This document shows positions 21,661 through 31,843 of a stretch of 64,000 bases of DNA, piece after piece. Under the pieces are notes generated by a model that was not told where the DNA came from, ran no database searches, and was given only the letters and a program-made list of their open reading frames with translations. A program made the position numbers and the translations under genes. Positions within the stretch are counted from its first letter, which is position 1; each line of letters opens with the position of its first letter. Source of the DNA: Adiantum capillus-veneris (Eukaryota > Streptophyta > Polypodiopsida > Polypodiales > Pteridaceae); contig CM043951.1 of assembly GCA_014529385.2 (NCBI GenBank), positions 110,567,469-110,631,468 of the forward strand. Direction: 5' to 3'.

Positions 21661-22600
21661 CACACCATATGCATCTATATACAAAACCTTCTCTGTTTTG
21701 AGGTCTGCCTTGTGGATCGACCTGATGGTTGTCCCTTTTCTTCTAGCCTTGTAAGCTTTAACTTTAGCTCTTGAATTTCCTTAACAATATCATCTAGAAT
21801 GGACATGTCACTCTTTGGAACCACAATAACAGGCTTTATGGGACTCTCAAGAATGCTTGGGGCATGAGTAGGGTTAACTATCATCATGTCTCTCCGTCTA
21901 TGTAGCTTGGCTACCATTGAAATTGTATCTTCAACTTCATTTCAATCAGTCTTTAAGCCATGTTCCGCATCCTTATCCTCGAGTAGTAGCTCTAAATTCT
22001 CTTGAATCTCTTTACCTACGGCCTGCAAAAAGAGCTCTATCTTCTTCAAGTTTAGGGTAGCCTTTTTAGTACTTGAAAGTTGATCATAGCAGCATTTAAA
22101 TTCCCATAGCAGTTACATAGGTGAAAGCCCCTCTTTTGGCCAGACTACCACTCTAAAAATGTCATCTTCGTTACCCTTTTTGGAGTCCTCCATGAATACT
22201 CTTCCTTCAAAGCTAATTTGAAGGCTTCCCAAGTATCCCCATGATCAATTTTGATTCCCCTTACATTCTCTTTGATCTCAAGAACCATAGCTAGCTCAAA
22301 ACTTTGTACCATCTCTGCTTCTAGAACTCGATGCAGCTCCATCTCCTTAACATACCCACAAAAATACTTTGTTACATGTTTACGATTGAGTTGGTCCGAT
22401 TTCTTCACCAATAATTTAAGCGCTTTGGTTGAGGAAAGCTCCCTCCTTTTCGCAGCTTTCTGCTATTGCATAAACACCGCAAAGGCTTGAAACATTTGAA
22501 TTGTGATAGGATCAAACCACAGCTCATGTTTCTCTATAGCTTTAAAGCTTTGATTTTGGACTTTCAAAGAAGATTTTGAACCCTCACCCTAGCCTACTTC
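21661..22600 (-). pseudogene. Ty3/gypsy gag (minus element, 5' part)
   Basis: The minus strand reads DPITIQMFQAFAVFMQ and KAAKRRELSSTKALKL, then YFCGYVKEMELHRVLEAEMV, TWEAFKLALKEEYSWRTPKR and KMTFLEW. After shifts it continues with a helix-rich part and a stretch ending IVKEIQELKLKLTRLEEKGQ near 21720, a probable coiled coil before the basic tail RSTRQTSKQRR. It is the same Gag type as 6590-7215. Just upstream in minus sense (near 22598), TTTTTGGTGCACCGGACGTG looks like an LTR/primer-binding junction. Frameshifts near 22140 and 21940 break the frame. Confidence 0.65.
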
Positions 22601-22619
22601 ACGTCCGGTGCACCAAAAA

Positions 22620-22998
22620 TGTGTCAAGAAGTGTGCAATGAGGCTAGGGAAGCATTGGGCCTCTGACTGTGAGAGTTCATAGCAAAGTCAAGCAAGTCGC
22701 AAAAGATTTGAAGCTAAAAATACACTAAAAAAGAACAAAACTCTAGCCATGAAATCTCCACTTTGAAAAAGAACCAAGATAAGCTCAAAACTCTTGTGTG
22801 TATGAAGGATAGGTGTGGCCTACCTCCCAATTGCACAGATGTAGTGCTCTGTTGACTATTAAACCCCCTACATGGACGCTTTGATTCTTAATCATGAACG
22901 TTTCATGGAATCTTCAGAAATTCATTGAAGAAGCCCAAGTAGCTATCTTCAAGGAAACACTGGTTGTGGCTCAATTTGATGATATTGTGCCTTTGGGT
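22620..22998. other. Unassigned; short coding-like plus-strand segment
   Basis: No repeat or gene is recognised up to 22890. From about 22898 the plus strand reads VSWNLQKFIEEAQVAIFKET and then LVVAQFDDIVPLG, coding-like but unrecognised, and stops being coding at the LTR-like start at 22999. Confidence 0.3.
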
Positions 22999-23130
22999 TG
23001 TAAGGACATGGGTCCTATGGGCAATGCCACCGGCACGGATAGTGTGTATGCTAGGGGGAGGCTGAGGCTATAAGATAGCATGGTTGGGTGGAGACTAGCA
23101 CACGGCATTACTCTCTCCCGTTCATTGACA
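22999..23130 (+). repeat. 5' LTR piece of gypsy element B
   Basis: TGTAAGGACATGGGTCCTAT and about 130 bp after it match 31411-31545, which follows a polypurine tract and is therefore the start of element B's 3' LTR. Here the similarity ends near 23128, and integrase-like sequence follows at once, so the rest of this LTR and most of the internal region are deleted. Confidence 0.75.
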
Positions 23131-23186
23131 GTATCTCTATGGATTTTGTAGTAGGAATACCTGATATAAATCATAGCGATGATGTC
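23130..23186 (+). pseudogene. Integrase core fragment of element B (left of nested insertion)
   Basis: The frame starting at 23130 reads SISMDFVVGIPDINHSDD, the start of the Ty3/gypsy integrase catalytic core, with the first catalytic Asp in MDFV. The following part of such a core (VIVDRLTKM) is found at about 30397, beyond element A, so the two pieces appear to be one integrase split by the insertion of element A. Confidence 0.6.
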
Positions 23187-23359
23187 GTTGATAGACCGCT
23201 TTTGACGTGTACAAAGTAGCACTTATATGCATGGTCATATGTACAAATCGATGTAAATACATGCATTTGGGAGCTTTGCAACATGGTTTCAAGTTCAACA
23301 AAAGATGCAACCTGTACACATTGTGATTAGTCAGGTTCGCGCGCTAGCAATCGAACACA

Positions 23360-24401
23360 TGTACATGCCCGTATAGGGTATCGGGCCTTGGATATGGTTT
23401 TAGGTGGCTTATTTTGGTTCGAGATAATGTGTTTGAGCTTTCTAGAATGTAAATAATGCAAGTGACAAGTATGGGTACTCTCATCCCGCTCGAGAAGTTT
23501 GAAACATGCAGTAACTGTCTATTTACGGTGCCTGATTTGCGGTGATGCGTGCACCGCCCTAGAAGTGGTCAAAAAAAGAATGTGGGGATGTGAAAAAGTA
23601 ATTTGGGTATTGAGGATCAAGCGTACAATATTTGGTGAATTTTGGAGTCCGTTTGGGGCTTTTCCCGCGAAAAATGCCCGCCAGGGGTCAAAACTGGCCA
23701 AAACTGGGCCAAAAAAGGTAAAAAAAGGTATGAAAAGGCATCAAAATGCCACATCAGTGACGCTGCTATGAGTGCTTGGGCTGAAGGAGCATTTTGGAAG
23801 CCAAGTTTTGGCACTTTCACCTCTCTGTGTGGGGAAGGAAGTAGGGTTCCTACAGGCAGTCCCGTCGCGTTCGCGTCCTGTTTTCGAGTGTGTGGAGGAG
23901 TGAATGAGAGCTTTCTCTCTTCAATTTTGCACTTGGGAGAGTCTATGGAAGTTCTGAGGTTTCTATGGATGTGTTTGTGCAAGGAATTGAGGGAAGAAGG
24001 TGCAGCTTTCTGCAAGACTATGTGACCCTGTATCGGTGCCATTAGGGTTGGCGCTACTCCAAAGAGTCAAACAGAGTGGAGTTTGGTGAAGGCTTTGCAA
24101 TGGTTTGAGAGTGGCATTTTGTGGCTGGAGTTTTTGGGTTTTTGATGTTTTTTCTTGTATATTTTGGTCACCATCAAGCGTGATTTCCAATGTTGATCAC
24201 CTCGACTCACCTTGTAGTGTCTGCGGGCAGGCAAGGGCTTGTAGGTCGAGGCGTTTGGAGTTTGAATTGAGCTTGTGGGTAGATTTTTCAGGAAGCTTTT
24301 GAGTGTGGTAGTGAGCGAGGTGAGGAATTTGAGTAAATTCCTTGTGTTGTGTTGAATTGTGTGGGTGTGTGGGTGTGCGCACGACATCTTTTGCTCCATC
24401 A
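23360..24401 (+). repeat. 5' LTR of element A
   Basis: A direct copy of 29336-30386, starting TGTACATGCCCGTATAGGG and ending CTTTTGCTCCATCA. The two copies are close but differ by many substitutions and small indels, so the insertion is not very recent. The sequence 23187-23359 just upstream may be the missing first part of this LTR (see findings). Confidence 0.9.
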
Positions 24402-24406
24402 TCCTT

Positions 24407-24424
24407 TGGCGATCCCGCTGGGGA
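24407..24424 (+). promoter_or_regulatory. Primer-binding site of element A
   Basis: TGGCGATCCCGCTGGGGA starts 5 bp after the LTR end and has the TGG start and position expected of a tRNA primer-binding site. The tRNA species was not assigned. Confidence 0.7.
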
Positions 24425-24559
24425 GCGGAAATTTGCCGGTTGTGCACCCAGGTGGAGCGGTTTTGCTGTGAAGTTCGAGCTTCATTGAAAAAAATTGGTG
24501 GTTTGGTTGAGGTGCAAGACTTCAAATTTTGTGGAATTACTCACGCAAGGGAGAAGCAA

Positions 24560-25750
24560 CTTCAAAGGGATGGTGTATAGTCGGCCAGTGTTTACAGGGA
24601 AGGAGGATGTGAAGGATTGGATTGCGGACTTCGAGTGGCATACGCTTGGTATTCACATTGTGAATGATGAAGCCAAGATTCATGTATTTCCTCTTGGCTC
24701 AAAGGAGAAGCTCGGGAGTGGTTTGAAGGTTTAGAGGAAGAAAAAAACAAACATGGGAGCAAGTGAAGCTAGCAATTTTTGACAGGTTTGGAAAGAAACT
24801 AACCGCAACAGAAGCGACAACAAAATTGAGAGGTTTGCAGCAAGATGTTCATGCTAACTTTAAAGAGTTTTTGTAACACTTCAAAGGGCTTTGGGTTCAA
24901 TTAGAGGCGGCATCCCAAGTACCTCCAGGGGATTTCTTTAAAGTACATCAGTTTATGGATTGTCTCCATCCAAGTGTAAGGGAGAAGGTCGATCAAGATG
25001 AGCTTGCTACATTTGAAAGAGCTGTGGAAATTGCCGAGGCCAAGAGCAAGAAGATCAAGAGAAGATGGGAGCAAGGCCTGACACATACTGAGCCAGTTGT
25101 GGTGCAACCAATGGTCCCTATGACAATGGATGATAGAGTGGAACGAGTGGTTCAAGGTCCTGATCTTGTTACGGCCCGGGTTCTACATGATCTTGCCGGT
25201 CAGTTGCAAGAATTAAGAATTAACAATTAACATAATGAATAGAAACCAAAGAGAAGAACGGCCAGCAGGGAGAGGTAGGGGACGAAGGCTACAAGGAAGA
25301 TGCTACAATTGTGATGAAGAGGGTCACTACGCCCCTGATTATCCTGAACCACCAAGAGAGAGAGGAGGGATATACCCCCTATATGGACGTGGTCGAGGAA
25401 GAACAGAAGAAAATCATCAAGAACGAGCACTAGAAGCACCGCCGCCGCAACAACAACCGAAATCGTTGCCTGCAAATGGAGAAGGTAGGGCTATTAACAT
25501 CATTATCCTTGAGCATCAAGATGTGGATGTTTTGGCCAATAAGAGAGCTAGGCATGATAGGGAGAAAGAGACAGAAGAAGAGAGGGAAACAAGAGCAAGA
25601 AAAGGAAAGGATAAGGTAGAAGACAAACCAGAAAGTAGCAAGAGGTGGCGAAGAAGGAAAATTGGTCCAAAGGACTACCTCAGCATCAAAGCATGGTTTC
25701 ATCTTTGAGGATTGGTCACCCAGTGGATATGGTACCAATAGTTGAAGCTA
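24560..25750 (+). pseudogene. Gag of element A
   Basis: Pieces in several frames: FTGKEDVKDWIADFEWHTLG (from about 24590), LAIFDRFGKKLTATEATTKL near 24770, then from 24955 MDCLHPSVREKVDQDELATF and a basic helix, and from 25301 the zinc knuckle CYNCDEEGHYAPDY. The knuckle has Tyr where the fourth ligand Cys is expected. A highly charged tail follows (EKETEEERETRARKGKDKVE), ending near 25708. Frameshifts near 24735 and 25230 and a stop near 24874 make it defective. Gag forms the particle shell around the element RNA; the zinc knuckle binds nucleic acid. Confidence 0.8.
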
Positions 25751-25769
25751 TGCTGGGAAAGAAGACAGA

Positions 25770-26058
25770 AGTGTAAGCATATGTGGATGGTGGTGCCCAG
25801 CTGTGTGTCATGACCGAGGCTATCACGAAAGAAGCAGGTGTCAAGATGTCAGTGAATGCTTCGATCCGTATGAGGATGGCCAACCACAAAAAGGCAAGGT
25901 GTCTTGGAATAGCTGAAGATGTGAAGATAAAAGTCTTAAGGATTGAGTGCTTGGTTGATTGCTACGTGATGCAAGCAGGTGAGAATGCGTATCCAATCAT
26001 TTTAGGGAGGCCATGGCTTATAACCCTGGTGCTAAGCAGGATTGGGGCACGGGCTTGA
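25770..26058 (+). pseudogene. Aspartic protease of element A
   Basis: Reads YVDGGAQLCVMTEAITKEAG, with DGGA at the active site, the variant common in plant Tat-type elements, then RMRMANHKKARCLGIAEDVK and AYPIILGRPWL. ILGRPW is the conserved second part of the retropepsin fold. The frame continues out of phase into the linker at 26013-26687 (EKGRTIVYNMKTHESRTQPL), so Pol is broken by a shift near 26030. Confidence 0.75.
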
Positions 26059-26499
26059 TCACCATCCCCGACAAAGAGAAAGGAAGGACCATTGTCTACA
26101 ACATGAAGACACACGAGAGCCGTACACAGCCCCTAGTGGAGATGCAAGATACGGATTCGACGGAAACCACATTATACGATAGAGATGCTTCGTCTACATC
26201 ATCAGAAGAAAGTGTAGAGGAAGGCTTGATGCAATTATGTCCTGATCTTTTTGGGATAAGTGTTGAAAAGGAAGCACTGATGCATGATGTGAAGGTCAAG
26301 GAGGAGAAGGATAGTCCAAAAGCAATTGTAGAGCCTGCCAAAGTGAATGTAAGGAGCATGCTAGGAGAGGACTTGACAGAAAAAGAAAAAAAAGAGCATG
26401 AAGACATGTTCAAGGACTTTCCAAAGCTATTCGCCACTGAATATACAGAGTTGCAAGGAGATAAAGGAGTCGAGCATAGAATCAATCTAAAAGAAGGTG

Positions 26500-27330
26500 C
26501 CAAGCCAAAGGTTCAAAAGCTTAGGAGATTGGGGGTCATTCATGAGAAGGCACTTCATGAAGAGGTGACAAAGATTTTGGAAGCAGATTTCACTTTCGAG
26601 TGGAGGAGTCCGAATGGGTCTCTCCAGTTGTTATTGTGCCCAAGAAGAATGGAAGATTTAGGATATGTGTTGATTTCAAACCTTTGAATACTTCCACAAA
26701 AGGGAATCATTATCCACTACCCTTTTTAGATGAAATCCTCAATCAGGTTGTAGGTCATGAATGTTACTCAATCATGGATGGATTTTCTGGCTACTTTCAG
26801 ATCTTGATAGCGATTGAAGATCGATTGAAGACGACCTTCATTACTCCTTGGGGTTGTTTTGCCTACAAAAGAATGCCTTTTGGGCTGGTTAATGCATATG
26901 CTACTTTCCAAGGATGGATGAATAGAGTGTTTGGTCCCTACTGGGTAAGTTCATTCGCGTTTTCATGGATGACATTGGGTGTTATAGCTCAAGGGTCACA
27001 CATTTGGAGAAGTTGAGGTTGAGTTTTGAAAGGCTTCAACAAGAGGGTGAGCAAATCAACCCAAAGTAGTGTAAGTTTGCTCATGCCAGAGTCCATTTGC
27101 TAGGACATGTGGTTTCCCAAAATGGAATAGAAGCTGACCCAGAGAAAGTTAAGGCTTTATTGCTTATGGATCCGCCCAACAACACAAAGGATTTGGCATC
27201 ATTTGTACATAAGCTCAGGTACTTGTCACGTTTTTTCTGGATGCTATGTCAGTATGTGTATCCTCTCCAGAAATTGAGTCAAAGAGCTCAAGGGTTTGAA
27301 TGGAATGAAGACATGCAACAGGGTTTTGAT
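26500..27330 (+). pseudogene. Reverse transcriptase of element A
   Basis: RT copies element RNA into DNA. Domains in order: EWVSPVVIVPKKNGRFRICV and DFKPLNTSTKGNHYPLPFLD (fingers), SIMDGFSGYFQILIA and FITPWGCFAYKRMPFGLVNA (palm), then after a shift near 26945 the active site FMDD at 26962-26973, then HLEKLRLSFERLQQEGEQIN, a TAG near 27067, and LLGHVVSQNGIEADPEKVKA (thumb). The order and motifs are those of Ty3/gypsy. At least two frame breaks and one stop prevent a continuous Pol. Confidence 0.85.
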
Positions 27331-27745
27331 GGCATCAAGGAGGTATTGTGTGCTTTACCAACAGTGAGTCCTCCCGACTTGCAGTCGATTTTGTATGTAT
27401 CTATTAGTGTGGGGTCAGTAGCTTTTGGGTTGGTTCTCTTACAAAAGCAAGGAAGGAACTTCAAGCCAGTTTATTTTGAGAGCAAGATGAAGAATGTAAG
27501 CGAGTTCTCCTACACAAAAATGGAACATTGGGTATTCGCCTTGGTTGTTGCTTGTCGAAGGTTTAAAACCTATTTGTTGCCCCAAAAGTTCTATGTGCTC
27601 ACCACATCGAATCTTTTGCTGGATGTAGTACAACATTTGAAGCCTGGCAAGCGCATCCTAAAGTGGACTTTGGAGCTTCAAGAGTATGATTTTGAGTTTA
27701 AAGTGGATCATTCTGTTAAAGCTCACTTGGCAGACAGTCGTACAT
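27330..27745 (+). pseudogene. RNase H (first, gypsy-type) of element A
   Basis: Reads ILYVSISVGSVAFGLVLLQK, then FKPVYFESKMKNVSEFSYTK and MEHWVFALVVACRRFKTYLL, FYVLTTSNLLLDVVQHLKPG, LQEYDFEFKVDHSVKAHLAD. This is the usual gypsy RNase H layout. The expected catalytic Asp of the first strand (D-x-S) is replaced by Ile-Ser (SISV), and the usual Asp of LTTD..L is replaced by Ser (TTSN). These substitutions fit the degenerate 'connection-type' RNase H found in elements that carry a second RNase H. Confidence 0.75.
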
Positions 27746-27799
27746 GAGGGGGGCGAGCTTCCATCTTACCCAAGGGTTGACAAGGATGATCATGAAGAG

Positions 27800-28200
27800 G
27801 AAGTAGATATTACAGATGCGTATACTATGATGTTCGATGGTGCAAACAGGAAAGTTCTTCAAAAGGCAAGTGGTGGGGTAGTCATTAAGAACCCAAAAGG
27901 CGATGTAATCTTTTCTAGAGCTTACAATCTTGATGAAGCTGAAAGTAACAATGAGGCCGACTATCTCGCGCTTTTCCTTGGGTTGAAGCAGTGTGTTGAG
28001 TTTAGACTGAAGAGGGTCATTGCAAAAGGGGATCCATTGCTAGTCATGAATCAATTGCTTGGTTTGTGGAATGTTAAGAAAGACAATTTGAAGAAGTGGT
28101 TCTATGGCATCAATAAGCTTTTGCATGAGTTTGAGAAGATATAGTTTAAGCATGTTCCTCGTGAGCAGAACAAAGAAGCTGATGAGTTGGCTAGGGACAA
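27800..28200 (+). pseudogene. Second RNase H (archaeal-like, aRNH) of element A
   Basis: After the first RNase H, another RNase H-fold follows: YTMMFDGANRKVLQKASGGV, VIKNPKGDVIFSRAYNLDEA, ESNNEADYLALFLGLKQCVE, VIAKGDPLLVMNQLLGLW, then FKHVPREQNKEADELA. The pattern FDGA, NNEADYLAL, KGDPLLVMNQ and ADELA is that of an active-type RNase H (D-E-D-D). A dual RNase H is known for plant Tat Ty3/gypsy elements, where the second was acquired later. One stop (TAG at 28142) and a shift near 27745 break the frame. Confidence 0.8.
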
Positions 28201-28339
28201 GTCGGATGCCTTGGTAGCTCCTTTAAAGGTCAAGGAAGCCTTGTATGTAGGAAGGGAATCATTGCAAGATGTAGAAGCATTTCTTGGTAAAGGGCAATGT
28301 CCAGAGGGCATGTCAAAGGTTCGGCATAAGAGAACAGTT

Positions 28340-29335
28340 GCAAAGCAAGAAACTACACATTGGTAGGTGAGGATCTCATGCTTTATGGCAAGGATAGCTT
28401 GATTTTGGAGCACTGCCATGAAGAAACGGGCCATCAAGGCAAGGATCAGGTTGTCTTTTGTGTTTTGAGAGCAGGTCACTGTTGGCCCTCTATGATGAGA
28501 GATGCTTATTTTTGGTGCAAGTCATGCCATGAATGCCAAGTGTTTGCAAATCGGAAGCTTTTGGCTGAGCCTCAAAAATCTATAATGTCTTTTGATGCAT
28601 TTGCAAAATGGGGAGTAGATACTGTAGGTCCAATGCCAAGGACCAACAATGGTAAAAGGTATATCCTTGTGGCTGTGGACTATTTGACAAAATGGGTGGA
28701 GGCAAGAGAAGTAAAAGATGTAACAGCAGGAAGAGTGGCCTCTTTTTTATATGAACAGGTGTGTTGCAGGTTTGGAGCTCCTATGGTTATTATTTCTGAT
28801 CGTGGACCAGGATTTAGGGGAAAACTTGTTGCTGCTCTCATGGAGAAATTGAAAATTCAGCATTGGCATTCTTCTCCTTACTACCCACAATGCAATGGGT
28901 TGGTTGAGAACTGCAATGGTCAAATTGTGAAGATGCTATCAAAGTATGCTAGAGAGCATCCTAAAGAGTGGGACTTGGACTTGGAAAAGTGTTTGTGGGC
29001 TTATAGAATTGCGTATAGAGTGTCAACACAGTTTACACCATATGAACTTGTTTATGGAAAATAAGCTCTTATGCCCATACAAGTGCAGTTAGACACCTTG
29101 AAGTTGTTGTGCAAAATGCAAGGTGAGCATAATGACAAGTTGTAAGAAAGAATTATTTCTCTAGAGTTGCTAGGAATGAATAGAGAGAAAGCCAGTGATT
29201 ATTATCTTCAACAAGCAGAGGCAAGGATGAAGAAAATGAATAAGAGGCTACCAAAGAAAGAGATCAAAGAGGGAGAGCTGGTGATGAAGTATGATTCTCG
29301 CTTGGATTTTACTTTTCAAAAGAAGTTGAGGGACA
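28340..29335 (+). pseudogene. Integrase of element A
   Basis: Integrase inserts the element DNA. The zinc-binding N-domain is HCHEETGHQGKDQVVFCVLR ... WCKSCHECQ (HHCC). The core holds the three catalytic positions in GVDTVGPMP, ISDRGPGF and GLVENCNGQ. The core is followed by KEWDLDLEKCLWAYRIAYRV and FTPYELVYGK, a shift near 29065, and ALELLG-like residues leading to LVMKYDSRLDFTFQKK at 29300-29325. The C-terminal module that follows FTFQKK in the related copy at 62.8-63.0 kb is missing; the LTR begins instead. Confidence 0.85.
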
Positions 29336-30386
29336 TGTACATGCCCATATAGGGTATCGGGCCCTTGGATATGGTTTTAGGTGGCTTATTTTGGTTCTAG
29401 ATAATGTGTTTGAGCTTTCTAGAATGTAAATAATGCAAGTGACAAGTATGGGTACTCTCATCCCGCTCCAGAAGTTTGAAACATGCAGTAACTGTCTATT
29501 TACGGTGCCTGATTTGCGGTGATGCGTCCACCGCCCTAGAAGTGGCCAAAAATAGAATGTGGGGATGTGCAAAAGTGCTTTGGGTATTGAGGATCAACCG
29601 TACAATATTTGGTGAATTTTGGAGTCCGTTTGGGGCTTTTCCCGCAAAAAATGCCCGCCAGAGGTCAAAACTGGCCAAACTGGGCCAAAAAAGGTAAAAA
29701 AAGGTGTGAAAAGGCATCAAAGTGCCACATTAGTGACGCTGCCGTGAGTGCTTGGGCTGAAGGAGCATTTTGGAAGCCATGTTTTGGCACTTTCACTTCT
29801 CTGTGTGGGGAAGGAAGCAGGGTTCCTACAGGTGGTCTAGTGCAGTCCCGTCGCGTTCGTGTCCTGTTTTCAAGTGTGTGAAGGAGTGAATGAGAGCTTT
29901 CTCTCTTCAATTTTGCACTTGGGAGAGTCTATGGAAGTTCTGAGGTTTCCATGGATGTGTGTGTGCGAGTAATTGAGGGAAGAAGGTGCGGCTTTCTGCA
30001 AGACTATGTGACCCTGTATCTATGCCATTAGGGTTGGCGCTACTCCAAAGAGTCCAACAGAGTGGAGTTTGATGAAGGCTTTACAATGGTTTGAGAGTGG
30101 AATTTTGTGGCTAGAGTTTTTGGATTTTTGATGGTTTTTCTTGTATATTTTGATCACTATCAAGCGTGATTTCCAATGTTGATCACCTCGAACTCACCTT
30201 GTAGTGTCTGCGAGCAGGCAAGGGCTTGTAGGTTGAGGCGTTTGGAGTTTGAATTGAGCTTGTGGGTAGATTTTTCAGGAAGCTTTTGAGTGGTAGTGAG
30301 TTAGGTGAGGAATTTAAGTAAATTCCTTGTGTTGTGTTGAATTGTTTGGGTGTGTGAGTGTGCGCACGACATCTTTTGCTCCATCA
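29336..30386 (+). repeat. 3' LTR of element A (5' end possibly truncated)
   Basis: A direct copy of 23360-24401, starting TGTACATGCCCATATAGGG and ending TTTTGCTCCATCA. The purine-rich AAAAGAAGTTGAGGGA just before it is the only polypurine-tract candidate and is interrupted by TT. The junction directly abuts integrase coding sequence. Confidence 0.9.
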
Positions 30387-31405
30387 CCGTATAGGTAATT
30401 GTAGATCGTCTAACAAAGATGGGTGGATTCATTCCCACTAACACTACGGTTAAGACACCAAAATTAGTATGGCTATTTGTAGAGCATATATATAGACTCT
30501 ACGGTCTTCCAGCTAGTATCATTAGCGACAGAGATTGAAAGTTCAATAATCACTTCTGGAGAGCTGTGTTTCAAAAGTTGGAAACTACACTTAATCTTAG
30601 TATGGCTGATCATCCAAGAACAAATGGTCAAACCAAAAGTGTTAATCAAGTGCTAGAGGATATTCTACGAGCGTACGTTAGCAAGAAGAAAACCAATTGG
30701 GAAGACTACTTTCCTATATTGAAATTTGCTTATAATAGTTCAAAGCATGTGACTACAGGTTTAGACCATTTATGCTTTTATATGGTTTTCAACCTAAATC
30801 ACCCGTTATGGTGGGGTTGGCTAAGGAAAAGATACAACAAGCAAAGGATTTTCTCCAAGACCATTTTGATATGCTTTGAGTTGCTTGACAAAATGTCAAA
30901 AAAGCTCAAGAGCAATGTAAGAAGTACGCAGATGAGCATCATCGTCTTGCTACTTTCGAAGAAGGAGACAAGGTTTTCCTCAAGGTTCCAGAGCATTCAA
31001 AAATTTTGAAGACGGGAAAAGTTGCTAAACTTTCACCATGCTATTGTGGACCGTTTACCATTCTCAAACGTATAGGTCAAGTGGCCTATAAGTTGTCTCT
31101 TCCCTAGCACTCATGAGTTCATCCTATTTTTCATGTTAGCCGTTTACAAAAACAGCTCGGATAGAATGATAATGTCATTGACATAGGTGTGTTAGTTGAC
31201 CTTATCAAACCGCCAAGCATCCCTCATGAACCCGAAAAGATTTTGGATTCTCATGAGCTTTGCACCAGACATCATGTCAGACGACAGGTGTTGGTAAAAT
31301 GGCTAGATAGACCTAAAGAAGGTTTCACCAGGGAGAATGTCTCCACACTTAAGAAACATTTTCCTATGTTCGTTTTTGAGGACGAAAATGTTTCTTCAAG
31401 GGGGG
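30387..31405 (+). pseudogene. Integrase, C-terminal part of element B
   Basis: Reads VIVDRLTKMGGFIPTNTTVK, LYGLPASIISDRD (second catalytic Asp), then TTLNLSMADHPRTNGQTKSV, NQVLEDILRAYVSKKKTNWE and DYFPILKFAYNSSKHVTTG. In other frames follow a basic linker, ILKTGKVAKLSPCYCGPFTI, LKRIGQVAYKLSLP (the SH3-like GPY/F-type module) and, from 31189, a chromodomain-like tail (RRQVLVKWLDRPKEGFTREN). The catalytic Glu normally in GQTE is Lys here (GQTK). Stops near 30537, 30880 and 31107 confirm decay. This is a different gypsy lineage from element A. Confidence 0.8.
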
Positions 31406-31410
31406 GGTAA
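31393..31410 (+). promoter_or_regulatory. Polypurine tract of element B
   Basis: CAAGGGGGGGGTAA lies directly before the LTR start TGTAAGGACATGG at 31411, as expected of the plus-strand primer site. Confidence 0.8.
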
Positions 31411-31843
31411 TGTAAGGACATGGGTCCTATGGGCAAGACCACCGTCACGGCCTGACAGTGTGTATGCTAGGGGAAGGCTATAAGATAGCATGGTTGGGTG
31501 GAGACTGGCACACGTCATTACTCTCACCCTTTCATGGGCACAGAGCTCCTTCATGTTGTAGGATCAAAGAGAGGGCCAACAACTAATAATGTAGAGTGGA
31601 ACCATGCATCGAGTTGCCTAGACCACTCGACAGTTTTTTCGTAGCACCCTTGTTTTGGTTTTAGTTGCATCTGTGTTCAAGCCCCTATTGGAATTGTTGC
31701 CCCCTCAAGGCACATGCAGTGCTTGAGGGAGATTGTATTCTTTGCGAGTTAATATAAATTCTTTCCACTCACAATTGTGAGTATGGCAAGAAAAAAGATA
31801 TTAATTAAACTTTTATCTTGGTTTGTTTTTGTCTTGTTTGAAC
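31411..31843 (+). repeat. 3' LTR of element B (interrupted by LINE)
   Basis: Starts TGTAAGGACATGGGTCCTAT, as at 22999. The LTR end was not identified; it may continue beyond the LINE insertion after 33466. Confidence 0.65.

Larger units (their letters stand above)
23187..30386 (+). mobile_element. Element A: Ty3/gypsy, Tat-type, dual RNase H
   Basis: LTR, primer-binding site, gag, protease, RT, RNase H, second RNase H, integrase and LTR in the gypsy order. It is nested within element B, whose integrase it appears to split. Multiple stops and shifts show that it is dead. Clean target-site duplication was not found. Confidence 0.8.
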
